From the NCBI RefSeq assembly GCF_034262375.1, contig NZ_CP139558.1:5890001-5954000 (forward strand): DNA of 64,000 bases, in the 5' to 3' direction. Position 1 is the first letter of the stretch; every line of letters starts with the position of its first letter. Below the pieces are notes generated by a model that saw nothing but the letters and a program-made list of their open reading frames with translations, was not told the DNA's origin and did no database searches. The position numbers and the translations under genes are program-made. Of the stretch, positions 18,120 to 26,014 are shown piece after piece. Source of the stretch: Mucilaginibacter sabulilitoris. Its GTDB lineage: Bacteria; Bacteroidota; Bacteroidia; Sphingobacteriales; Sphingobacteriaceae.

Positions 18120-18746
18120 ATGAAAAAGAATTATGTCTCCAATTCACAGGAGTCTGTGAGAATGTTTAAAAGCGACTTTTTAGAGAGTTTATCAAAGGTA
18201 CATTACACCGTACCCCTGTATATATTTGTACCTGTTATCTTATTTTGTACTTATAAAGCTTTCTTTGATGCGGGCATGGGTTTACTGGCATATATCGGTT
18301 TATTTGCTGCAGGCCTTTTTATATGGACTATAGTGGAGTACATTATGCATCGCTTTGTTTTCCATTACCAGCCAAACAAAAACTGGAAATGGGCCCAAAG
18401 GCTGCATTTCATTATGCACGGCGTTCATCATGATTATCCAAGTGATGCCAAACGGCTTGTTTTACCCCCTTCACTAAGCATCCCTTTGGCTACAGGTTTT
18501 TACTTCTTATTTAACGCCTTGCTGCCCGTAAATTATATATTTGGCTTTTTCCCGGGTTTTATATTAGGTTACTTGTTTTATGATATATCGCATTACGCCA
18601 TGCATCATTTTAATTTTAAAAGCGGCCTGTTTAAAAAGATAAAACAGCACCACATGCTGCACCATTACCAGGATCCTGAAAAGGGCTATGGCGTGAGTTC
18701 ACCCTTTTGGGACAAAATATTCCGTTCAGGTTTTATAAAAAAATAG
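18120..18746 (+). CDS. Fatty-acid hydroxylase, probable ceramide 2-hydroxylase
   Basis: The 208-residue membrane protein has the di-iron histidine pattern of the sterol desaturase/fatty-acid hydroxylase family: H77xxxxH82, H96xxxHxxHH (to H104), H158xxxHH163 and H177HxxHH182. Its length and the GYGVSSPFWD ending resemble the catalytic part of Scs7/FA2H, which 2-hydroxylates the acyl chain of ceramides. Sphingobacteria are known for 2-hydroxy fatty acids in their sphingolipids. The next gene starts one base after its stop codon, so the two are coupled. Substrate is inferred from context. Confidence 0.8.
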   Translation: MKKNYVSNSQESVRMFKSDFLESLSKVHYTVPLYIFVPVILFCTYKAFFDAGMGLLAYIGLFAAGLFIWTIVEYIMHRFVFHYQPNKNWKWAQRLHFIMHGVHHDYPSDAKRLVLPPSLSIPLATGFYFLFNALLPVNYIFGFFPGFILGYLFYDISHYAMHHFNFKSGLFKKIKQHHMLHHYQDPEKGYGVSSPFWDKIFRSGFIKK

Positions 18747-18747
18747 A

Positions 18748-19686
18748 GTGGATAATACCGGGCAAAATAACATAACAATTAATGTAAAATCGGTACTGAT
18801 TGTCTCCCTTCTCTCGTTACTTTATCTTGCATCATCCTATTTCCTTATTGGTTATAATACGTCAGAGCTTGTATTGGTACTGATATTTAATTCACTCTTT
18901 TATATTTCGCCAATTACCCGGAAGTTCATATTAGCATTCAGCATCTTCATTGTGTATTGGATCATATTTGATTATATGAAGGCTTTCCCCAATTATCATT
19001 ATACCCCGGTTCACATTGCCGATCTGTATAATTTTGAGAAGCACCTTTTTGGCATTTATGATCATGGTAAATTATTAACGCCCAATGAGTATCTGCGTAT
19101 CCACAGCACAACATTCGTTGATGTGGTAACCGGGCTATTTTACCTTTGTTGGATACCTGTACCTTTAGGTTTTGCCACCTTTTTGTTTTTCAAAAACAAA
19201 CGGCAGTTCCTATACTTTTCGCTCACCTTTGTATTGGTAAATGTGCTTGGATTTGTGGTTTATTATACCTTTCCGGCTGCGCCGCCATGGTATATTCAAT
19301 ATTATGGTTTCCACTTTACGCCATTAACTATGGGCAATACAGCTGGCTTAGCCCGGTTCGACGCCTACTTTCATGCAGGTATTTTTAAATCGATCTATAC
19401 TAAAGGTTCCAATGTATTCGCGGCCATGCCATCGTTACATTCCTCCTACCCTGTTATTGTACTGTATTATGGCCTCAAAAATCGTTATAAGGTAGCGAGT
19501 ATCTTTTTTGCTATCGTAATGGTTGGAATATGGTTTACGGCCGTTTACGCAAGCCACCACTATGTACTTGATGTTATTGCCGGCATCATCACAGCCATTA
19601 TTGGTATATCATTATTTAATTTGTTGATAAACCGTGTAAAATGGCTGCAAGTGTCCATAAATAAGTACGAACAAGTTATCTTATAA
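18748..19686 (+). CDS. PAP2-superfamily protein, Aur1-like putative inositol-phosphoryl-ceramide synthase
   Basis: The GTG at 18748 gives a 312-residue protein with about six membrane helices. It carries FPAAPPWY, then FAAMPSLHSSYP with H231, and ASHHYVLDV with H271 and D275. This combination is that of the Aur1/PAP2 group, which moves a phospho-inositol head group from phosphatidylinositol to ceramide. Clustered with inositol-phosphate synthase, a phosphatidyltransferase and ceramide genes, this activity is likely; a plain lipid phosphatase is the alternative. It follows the hydroxylase stop by one base. GTG start is supported by the coupling, since the next Met lies far inside. Confidence 0.75.
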   Translation: MDNTGQNNITINVKSVLIVSLLSLLYLASSYFLIGYNTSELVLVLIFNSLFYISPITRKFILAFSIFIVYWIIFDYMKAFPNYHYTPVHIADLYNFEKHLFGIYDHGKLLTPNEYLRIHSTTFVDVVTGLFYLCWIPVPLGFATFLFFKNKRQFLYFSLTFVLVNVLGFVVYYTFPAAPPWYIQYYGFHFTPLTMGNTAGLARFDAYFHAGIFKSIYTKGSNVFAAMPSLHSSYPVIVLYYGLKNRYKVASIFFAIVMVGIWFTAVYASHHYVLDVIAGIITAIIGISLFNLLINRVKWLQVSINKYEQVIL

Positions 19687-19893
19687 ACTATTGTACTATT
19701 TACTATACCAAAGTAGCATCATGGAAACAATAACATGGTGTTAATTACCATTTAGGCTTCGATTGCCTGCATAAAGTGCTGTTAACGCAATAAGCTTTGG
19801 CTATTAGCAACCCTTCCGCCCTATTAATTCATAAACAGGCACGTTATTTGACAGTGTAAATCCAATAATTAGCCGAACATTGATTACCTGTAC

Positions 19894-20682
19894 ATGAAGA
19901 AACTTATTACCTGCCTGTTTGTTTTCTTAGCCGGACTGCAGCTGTCAGCCCGCGCGGGTGATCTTGACAGCCTTAAACAAAAATTACAGATCACGCAAGA
20001 TTCTCTTAAGGGTCCTATATATATTGAAATTGCCAACGGATATTTACAAAAAAACGATACTATAAGCAGCAGGCGATGGAAGTACCTTAACCAGCTCGAC
20101 GCTTTAAATTATACCATGCTGGCCCTGCACGTTTATTCAAACTATGAAGATACTCTCGGCTTACGCACCTGTTATGATAACCTTTCAAAAATCTACCGTT
20201 TGCAACGCAGGTATGTTCAGGCTAAATGGTTCATATTACAATCTAACTCCATATCCCGCCAAAAGAAAGATGTGCCCAATATCATAACTTCTTTAATTGA
20301 GCTATCTGCAATAAAAGGTGATATGGAAGATTATAAGCTGGGCATGCGTGATTTGAATGAAGCGTTAACTTTATCTATAAAAAGCAAGGACCCCAAAAAT
20401 GAATCTGCTGTACAGGTAGGATATGCGGGTTTATACCGGCAGATGAAAGAGTTTACCAAAGCTTCACAAGCCATAAAGCGGCATGAGGAAATTGATGATA
20501 GTATACATAAAGCAGAATTAGATCGCTTAGCCGGAATAAACGCGCAGGATTCTGTGAGAATAAAACGTGACTCCATTAAGATAAAAAAGAAAGATTCGGC
20601 TATCGCCAAAAAAAAAGTATATACCTCACGCAGCAAAAAATCCTCCAAACCAGGCTCAACCAAACGCATAGCTTCATTATAA
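19894..20682 (+). CDS. Secreted TPR-like protein, membrane anchor lost by frameshift
   Basis: The 262-residue product has a signal peptide (MKKLITCLFVFLAGLQLSARA) and TPR-like helices (YTMLALHVYSNYEDTLGLRTCYDNLSKIYRLQRRYVQAKWF and similar), as found in the sensor part of Bacteroidota TPR histidine kinases. After residue 238 it follows an A9 run and turns into a Lys/Ser-rich tail that ends at 20682. In another frame the DNA after the run encodes a transmembrane helix and basic end. No kinase or DNA-binding domain follows in either frame. Role unknown; possibly an orphan sensor remnant. Confidence 0.65.
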   Translation: MKKLITCLFVFLAGLQLSARAGDLDSLKQKLQITQDSLKGPIYIEIANGYLQKNDTISSRRWKYLNQLDALNYTMLALHVYSNYEDTLGLRTCYDNLSKIYRLQRRYVQAKWFILQSNSISRQKKDVPNIITSLIELSAIKGDMEDYKLGMRDLNEALTLSIKSKDPKNESAVQVGYAGLYRQMKEFTKASQAIKRHEEIDDSIHKAELDRLAGINAQDSVRIKRDSIKIKKKDSAIAKKKVYTSRSKKSSKPGSTKRIASL

Positions 20683-20786
20683 TACTCATTATCTGCCTCG
20701 CAGTAATGGCCATGTCGGTAATAATTTACTACCGGCGACGCATACGCAGCAGATGGCGCTTAAGAATAAGAAAACCCCGACATTAA
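20617..20786 (+). pseudogene. Out-of-frame C-terminal anchor of the TPR protein
   Basis: Directly after the nine A at 20608-20616, the frame that differs from the main one reads on to TAA at 20784. It contains IYLTQQKILQTRLNQ, a hydrophobic span FIIILIICLAVMAMSVIIYY and the basic end RRRIRSRWRLRIRKPRH. This is the expected linker, helix and cytoplasmic tail of such TPR sensors. A one-base slip in the A run would join both parts. It may be a mutation, a sequencing error, or a phase-variable or programmed frameshift. Confidence 0.55.
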
Positions 20787-20852
20787 CGTTGATAATATCG
20801 CGGGCAGTAGTTTGACTAAACCAATAGCCGGTAAAACTGTCTAAAAAGGGAT

Positions 20853-21422
20853 ATGAGGAAGTTGATGATTAATGCCATTTTTACGCTTACAATTCTAATT
20901 ACTTTCAATACGATTTATGGCCAAAGCAATCGTCAATTCCGGAATGAGTTTTTATACCGTATCAATTTAACCCGGCAAAAGGGCTGCAACTGTGGCATTA
21001 GATATTATCCTCCCGCCCCGCCATTAACCTGGAACAATACGCTGGAAGATGCCGCCGATGGGCACGCCAAAGATATGGTCAGGAAAAACTATTTTGACCA
21101 TACCAGCAAAAATGGGCGTAGTATGGGCGACCGTATCATAGCCGCGGGTTATAATTATAAAGGATTTAAGAGTTTTGCCGTAGGCGAAAACATTGCCGCC
21201 GGGCAAGAAAGTATAGCCGAGGTAATGGACGGTTGGTTTAAAAGCGAGGGCCACTGCAAAAACCTGATGAACCCCGCTTTTAAAGAAGTTGGCGTTGCCA
21301 TGCATAAAAACTACTGGGTACAGGATTTTGGCGGTCGTGAATCATTTTCTCCTGAGCAGCAAAAACTAATCAAATCTGGCAGGTATAAATTGGTCCAAAA
21401 ACCAGTTTCAAGTCAGGATTGA
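20853..21422 (+). CDS. CAP (SCP/YkwD-type) domain secreted protein
   Basis: The 189-residue protein has a signal peptide (cut near IYGQS) and one CAP domain over most of its length. Family landmarks are HAKDMVRKNYFDHTSKNG, GENIAAGQESIAEVMDGWFKSEGHCKNLMNP and GVAMHKNYWVQDFG, including the paired His/Glu sites of the cleft. CAP proteins are extracellular or periplasmic; some bind lipids or act on the cell surface, but their function in bacteria is mostly unknown. Monocistronic; convergent with the deacetylase gene 17 bp away. Confidence 0.88.
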   Translation: MRKLMINAIFTLTILITFNTIYGQSNRQFRNEFLYRINLTRQKGCNCGIRYYPPAPPLTWNNTLEDAADGHAKDMVRKNYFDHTSKNGRSMGDRIIAAGYNYKGFKSFAVGENIAAGQESIAEVMDGWFKSEGHCKNLMNPAFKEVGVAMHKNYWVQDFGGRESFSPEQQKLIKSGRYKLVQKPVSSQD

Positions 21423-21439
21423 TAATTAAACAGTTACTA

Positions 21440-22504
21440 TTATTCTGAATTGCCGGCCTTAATCCTTCGCTGCATAACCTCGCGCCATGTAGTTAAAATA
21501 AATCCTTGCTGTTTCAAAAAAGCTTTAAGCCGAGGATCGATCATGGCCAGCAGATCGCCTTTGCGTTTTTGGCCGGTATCTGTAATATACTTAAATGCGG
21601 ATGATGGCTGTGTACAGTGCATAATAACCATAGTTAACCCGGGCGATAGGCGACCCATACTTTCAATGTAGTGATCGGTGTACCATTGCTGTATTTCTTT
21701 ATCCGTCTTTTTATCAATATCGGGCATTTGCCAGTCGTAGCTGGAGTTGTGCAGATCGTCCAGAACGGGTAGCCCACCTTTCCATATCATGGCACCAATT
21801 TCCTTTACCTTGCTTAAAACGGCAGGCTCAGGTATTTCCATCCCTTCAGTATATTTACCCTGCTTTTTTAAATCGGCAATAGTTGCCGCTTTAGCTTCGG
21901 CACGATAGAAAAGATCGTTTCCCCCCGGAAACATGATCGGGATCTGTTTCTCAATACCTACTTTAATGTAACGTTCCATAAAAGCATCTTTAGCAAACAG
22001 GGTTCCCATATGCGAGTCCATATGTGTGGGTGTAAATCCCATGCTTAACGCGCGGTCAAGCTGGGCCCTTATCTCCTTTTCTACCTCATCGCCGGTGGCC
22101 CGGAAATATACTGCCTCTACCGATGCCCAAAGACAGCCTTGCTTATCTGTTAACCCTGGAACAACAGTTTTACCCGCCAACGGCCCCCAACGGTAACTAT
22201 TCCATTCTGATGTTAAGGTTAAATGTAAACCGGCATCGGTATCCGGGTGTTTATCCAAAAAGTGCTTAAATTCGGGCACCCACGGACAAGGCATCATTAC
22301 ACTGGTTGATGTAGCTACGCCTTCGGTTATCGCTTTCTCCACTCCTTCATTTGAATCATGCGACATCCCTGCATCATCAACATGCAAAATAATTACACGG
22401 GCACCTTTGGGCCAGCCGAGTCGTTCGGCATAAGTTTTGGTTTGCTGTGCAAAAGCAGAAAAGCTTATAAATGTTGTTAGGCTTATTAGTAATAGCTTTC
22501 TCAT
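21440..22504 (-). CDS. ChbG/YdjC-family carbohydrate deacetylase, secreted
   Basis: The 354-residue protein has a signal peptide (ends SAFAQQ) and a YdjC-type barrel. It shows HVDDAGMSHDSN, the metal-binding Asp pair and His, then DAGLHLTLTSEW, and THMDSHMGT with the distal His residues. ChbG-type enzymes remove N-acetyl groups from oligosaccharides. The secreted form here would act in the periplasm or outside, perhaps on chitin- or peptidoglycan-derived sugars. No glycan-use genes flank it. Substrate unknown. Confidence 0.85.
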   Translation of the reverse strand: MRKLLLISLTTFISFSAFAQQTKTYAERLGWPKGARVIILHVDDAGMSHDSNEGVEKAITEGVATSTSVMMPCPWVPEFKHFLDKHPDTDAGLHLTLTSEWNSYRWGPLAGKTVVPGLTDKQGCLWASVEAVYFRATGDEVEKEIRAQLDRALSMGFTPTHMDSHMGTLFAKDAFMERYIKVGIEKQIPIMFPGGNDLFYRAEAKAATIADLKKQGKYTEGMEIPEPAVLSKVKEIGAMIWKGGLPVLDDLHNSSYDWQMPDIDKKTDKEIQQWYTDHYIESMGRLSPGLTMVIMHCTQPSSAFKYITDTGQKRKGDLLAMIDPRLKAFLKQQGFILTTWREVMQRRIKAGNSE

Positions 22505-22618
22505 TTAGTGATATTTAGGATAAAAGGTTAAATAAATATAGGTATATAACCATTATAAATTCAAGTTTTCCTAATGTCAAGCTTTCAAAATTCCGGAAAT
22601 ACAAAGCACAATTACACT

Positions 22619-22626
22619 TACTTTTG
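22619..22626 (+). promoter_or_regulatory. Promoter -7 box of the 22642 gene pair
   Basis: TACTTTTG matches TAnnTTTG exactly, 15 bp before ATG 22642, giving a very short leader. This also argues against the TTG at 22624, which overlaps the box. Confidence 0.5.
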
Positions 22627-22641
22627 TTAATTTTGGGATTA

Positions 22642-22914
22642 ATGCTGTCCGCTACCAATCATACGCTCGAAAAACTGGAACTGCTGCTTAAATCAGCCGG
22701 ATACAGGGTACGATATGAAAAAGGCAATTTTAAAACAGGCTCTTGCTTATTACTTAACAGCCGCATGGTTATCGTGAACCGCTTCTCAAACCTGGAAAGC
22801 AAAATACTGGCTATTGTTGAACTTTTACGTGAACTTGAGGTAGATTATAAATTGCTCGATGAAAAGCAGGTTGCGTTTTTGCAGGAAATTAAACAAACTA
22901 AACTGCAGCTGTGA
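22642..22914 (+). CDS. Conserved-looking small cytoplasmic protein, unknown function
   Basis: The 90-residue protein from ATG 22642 is charged, with no signal or membrane span. It has a predicted alpha/beta look (LEKLELLLKSAGYRVRYEKGNFKTGSCLLLNSRMVIVNRF) and a helical end. I do not recognise a domain. It overlaps the MBL-fold gene by 4 bp (GTGA), so the two are translated from one message and probably work together. Small partners of this kind are common beside this MBL gene type in Bacteroidota, but the job is unknown. Confidence 0.7.
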   Translation: MLSATNHTLEKLELLLKSAGYRVRYEKGNFKTGSCLLLNSRMVIVNRFSNLESKILAIVELLRELEVDYKLLDEKQVAFLQEIKQTKLQL

Positions 22915-23675
22915 CAGTAACATTTTTAGGAACCGGAACCTCGCAGGGAGTCCCTGTTATTGCATGCGGCTGCGAAATATGTACTTCGACCGATACATAC
23001 GATAAGCGGTTACGCACTTCCATTTTAATTGAAGCCGAAGATAAAACAATAGTTATAGACTCAGGCCCCGATTTCAGGTACCAGATGATAAGGGCGGGGG
23101 TAAAACGCCTTGACGCTATTGTTTTTACACATGAGCACAAAGATCATATTGCCGGTATGGATGACATCCGCGCTTTTAATTACTGGCAAAAGGGACCGAT
23201 TGACATTTATGCCGATGCAAGAGTACAAAAAGCGCTTGTACGCGAATTTCCGTATGTTTTTGATGGCACAGGCTACCCTGGTATCCCACAGGTTATAGTG
23301 CACCCTATTGACCATCGGCACAAATTTGCCGTCGGAAGCGTAAAGTTTATACCCATTGAGGTGTTACACTATAAATTACCTGTACTGGGCTTTAGAATAA
23401 ATGACTTCACTTATATTACCGACGCCAAAACAGTATCTGAAATTGAAAAGCAAAAAATAAAAGGAACAAAAACACTGGTGATCAACGCACTGCAAAAACA
23501 AACGCATATTTCGCACTTTACACTTGACGAAGCCATAGCCTTTGCCAACGATGTCGGCGCCGAAAACACTTACCTCACGCACATTAGTCATCGCTTGGGT
23601 AGGCATTCAGATATATCAAAAGAATTACCTGATAATATTAAACTGGCTTATGATGGATTAAAGCTTAATATTTAA
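22911..23675 (+). CDS. MBL-fold metallo-hydrolase (PhnP-like)
   Basis: The 254-residue protein begins TVTFLGTGTSQGVPVIACGCEIC, the normal first strand of PhnP-type hydrolases with a Cys-rich turn that may hold zinc. The metal site THEHKDHIAGMDD is intact, with further ligands at TDAKT and HISH near the end. PhnP cleaves cyclic ribose phosphates; others in this group act on cyclic nucleotides or lipoate-related steps. No phosphonate genes are nearby, so the substrate is open. GTG start at 22911 overlaps the upstream stop. Confidence 0.88.
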   Translation: MTVTFLGTGTSQGVPVIACGCEICTSTDTYDKRLRTSILIEAEDKTIVIDSGPDFRYQMIRAGVKRLDAIVFTHEHKDHIAGMDDIRAFNYWQKGPIDIYADARVQKALVREFPYVFDGTGYPGIPQVIVHPIDHRHKFAVGSVKFIPIEVLHYKLPVLGFRINDFTYITDAKTVSEIEKQKIKGTKTLVINALQKQTHISHFTLDEAIAFANDVGAENTYLTHISHRLGRHSDISKELPDNIKLAYDGLKLNI

Positions 23676-23820
23676 TATTTTACAGTAAACAACCCTGATG
23701 TTTAACAATTTATAATAAAAAGACACCATTAAAAACAATTTTGGCACAAAAAAAAACAATATTTGTAGGCGTTCGTTGTGGGGTATAATGCGTACTTTGT
23801 AAGGATAGCCCCCCTGTTAA

Positions 23821-24243
23821 ATGGAATATATTGTTTATGTAAGCACAGCCAAAAGGCTATTGAGCGAAAAGGAACTTATAGATTTACTCAAAGTTTCCCG
23901 CGCCAGGAATAAGAAGTACAATGTTACAGGCATGTTATTATATTGCCAGGGTACATTTATGCAAGTTCTTGAAGGTGACAAAAACAGCTTAGAGCTGATT
24001 TATAAAACCATTGAGCTTGACCAAAGACACAAGAACATTATTAAACTGGCAGAAGGCATTCTGAAAAAAAGAAATTTTCCAGAATGGTCTATGGCTTTCG
24101 CATCTGTTAACTCAGAAACCCTGCAAGAAATTGAAGGTTTTTTGAGTTCATCAATAAACCATACCACTGATAGTGCCGACCATATTACCGTTACAATGCT
24201 CAAAACATTTGCTGATAGTAACAGACTTTATATTTCATTTTAA
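23821..24243 (+). CDS. Stand-alone BLUF blue-light photoreceptor
   Basis: The 140-residue protein is a BLUF domain and short C-terminal helices only. Alignment by eye with Slr1694 places all photochemical residues: Y6, N34, Q48 (in TFMQVLEG), W89 and M91 (in EWSMAF). It should bind FAD non-covalently and shift hydrogen bonds round the flavin in blue light. With no fused output domain it must signal through a partner protein. No obvious partner (kinase, cyclase, MerR regulator) sits beside it. Monocistronic, with an AT-rich 145-bp gap before it. Confidence 0.9.
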   Translation: MEYIVYVSTAKRLLSEKELIDLLKVSRARNKKYNVTGMLLYCQGTFMQVLEGDKNSLELIYKTIELDQRHKNIIKLAEGILKKRNFPEWSMAFASVNSETLQEIEGFLSSSINHTTDSADHITVTMLKTFADSNRLYISF

Positions 24244-24510
24244 TACTTGCTAAGTTATTATCTTATATAAATCGGCGCTATACTACAATTCTTTAACCTT
24301 TTGTTTACCTTCATTATCTGTGCTCCAAAATCACAATCCAATATACAGATCAGTTAGAGCTATAAACACATTTTTAATTTATAACAACAATTGTTAGTAT
24401 CTGTTTTATGCAAAGGTAATATTTTTTAATCATAGATTAATAAAAATATCTTTCTGGTTGATTATTAGCTATTTGTTTTATCAGTGATTAATTTTTTAAC
24501 TTAAATTTAA

Positions 24511-24972
24511 TTACAGTTTAATAAAACTCACTCTATCTATCGATCCTCTATACCGCTTTAAATATCCGGTATTATGGGTATTAATTTTACCTTTAACCGT
24601 AATGTATCTTTTATTAATTTGGGTAAATGTGCCATTATTATACTCAAATAAACCTGTACGGGTACCTGTTAAATACAATGGGCATTCCTGACTAAAATCA
24701 ACCCATAAAGCTTTTTTCAACGAATGATCCGCGAAAAGGCTGTCATTAAACAAGGCCGATTGCTCAAAGCCTTCCACATATTTTCCAGTAACTTCTACGT
24801 ATTGTTTATCGTACTTATCAAGGTGGTTTACCAGTTCGGTAAATCCAACTTTTTTAAAAGTTATACCATTGTTACAATTGCTCTCAAAAACTTTGTTCTG
24901 TTTACCGCACGACCATAAAAATACCAGCAGAATAGTGATCAAAAATACCTTGTTTAATTTATCCGGTACCAT
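24511..24972 (-). CDS. Lipoprotein of unknown function
   Basis: The 153-residue product has a hydrophobic start and lipobox (LVFLWSCGKQ), so it is a likely outer-membrane lipoprotein. The mature part is beta-rich and reads like a small OB-fold (YVEVTGKYVEGFE, then KRYITVKGKINTHNTG), similar to other Bacteroidota lipoproteins that carry a tRNA_anti-like fold. This is a visual impression only. Nothing in the neighbourhood points to a role. The 267 bp between it and the BLUF gene are AT-rich, with no gene seen. Confidence 0.65.
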   Translation of the reverse strand: MVPDKLNKVFLITILLVFLWSCGKQNKVFESNCNNGITFKKVGFTELVNHLDKYDKQYVEVTGKYVEGFEQSALFNDSLFADHSLKKALWVDFSQECPLYLTGTRTGLFEYNNGTFTQINKRYITVKGKINTHNTGYLKRYRGSIDRVSFIKL

Positions 24973-25149
24973 ACTAAAAAATTGAGTGTGTTGAATATAA
25001 CGAAAACATTTTTAGTAAAACATGTATGGATTTATTTATATCCGGATTATTACACCGCAATATTTCTATACCTTCTTGAAGCAACGGTTGCTAAATGCTT
25101 TTATTTTATTATAATTATGCCTTACATTTATCCATCAATTACCGATTAT

Positions 25150-25902
25150 ATGAAACTGAAGCTAACACTCGCATTGCTGCTAATTTGTACAATGAGCGCT
25201 AAAGCGCAAACTGCAACACCTGCTGATAAAGATCAACAGGCCGAGGAGAGGCATAAAAAAGCCGATGAGGCATTGCATAAAGACTGGGCCAATATTAAAC
25301 GTTACGAAGCTGATAATGCTAAAGTGATTACGGAAACCAATAACGGCAAAGGTGTAGTTTACATGGGCGATTCCATTACAGATGCCTGGATAAATAACGA
25401 CCCTTCCTTTTTTGATGGTAAATTTTATTATGACAGAGGCATCAGCGGGCAAACCACAACCCAAATGCTGGTGCGTTTTCGTGACGATGTTATTAACCTG
25501 AAACCTGCTGTTGTGGTGATACTGGCCGGTATAAACGACATTGCCGAAAATAATGGACCGATAAAGCTGGAAGCCGTTTTTGGCAATATCAAGTCAATGA
25601 CCATATTGGCCAGGGAGGCTGGCATTAAAGTGGTGTTGGCATCAGTACTGCCCGCATTTGATTTTCCATGGCGGCCAGGTATGGAACCGGCTCAAAAAGT
25701 GGTGAGTTTAAATGCCATGATAAAGGATTATGCGGACAAAAACCACATAGTTTATCTTGACTATTTTTCGGCCATGGCTGATGAAAGGCAGGGCCTTCCA
25801 AAATCATTATCAAACGATGGTGTGCACCCCACTCTGGCCGGTTATAAAATAATGGAACCGCTTGCAGAGAAAGCTATTGCAGAGGCATTGAAAAGAAAAT
25901 AA
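25150..25902 (+). CDS. SGNH/GDSL-type secreted esterase
   Basis: From ATG 25150 the protein has 250 residues with a proper signal peptide (KLKLTLALLLICTMSAKAQ); the same frame is open further upstream but would bury it. The SGNH blocks are complete: MGDSITDAW (nucleophile Ser), ISGQTT (Gly), LAGINDIAEN (Asn) and DGVHPTLAGY (Asp and His). Enzymes like this remove acetyl or other acyl groups from carbohydrates in the periplasm. A clear terminator follows. A second SGNH enzyme of another subtype lies at 40787. Confidence 0.88.
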   Translation: MKLKLTLALLLICTMSAKAQTATPADKDQQAEERHKKADEALHKDWANIKRYEADNAKVITETNNGKGVVYMGDSITDAWINNDPSFFDGKFYYDRGISGQTTTQMLVRFRDDVINLKPAVVVILAGINDIAENNGPIKLEAVFGNIKSMTILAREAGIKVVLASVLPAFDFPWRPGMEPAQKVVSLNAMIKDYADKNHIVYLDYFSAMADERQGLPKSLSNDGVHPTLAGYKIMEPLAEKAIAEALKRK

Positions 25903-25918
25903 AACCTCAAGTCCTGAA

Positions 25919-25947
25919 AGCGCCATTTAGCAATGGCGCTTTTTTTA
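25919..25947 (+). terminator. Terminator of the SGNH esterase gene
   Basis: Stem AGCGCCATT (25919-25927), loop TAGC, stem AATGGCGCT (25932-25940), then seven T. Confidence 0.85.
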
Positions 25948-25990
25948 TGTTTATTAACCCAGCCTTATTATAAACATAATGCCATTTAAA

Positions 25991-25998
25991 TAAATTTG
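25991..25998 (+). promoter_or_regulatory. Promoter -7 box of the phosphodiesterase gene
   Basis: TAAATTTG matches TAnnTTTG exactly and lies 16 bp before ATG 26015. Confidence 0.5.
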
Positions 25999-26014
25999 GG
26001 CATAATTGTTTTTT

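Noticed and set aside
18748..19686. PAP2 protein as a simple phosphatidic acid phosphatase
   Set aside because: The PAAPPWY stretch before the PSLHSS and SHHYVLD motifs and the gene context favour the Aur1 type, though this stays an inference.
19894..20786. TPR protein as a full histidine kinase gene
   Set aside because: No HisKA or ATPase domain follows in any frame after the membrane helix; the next gene is a CAP protein.
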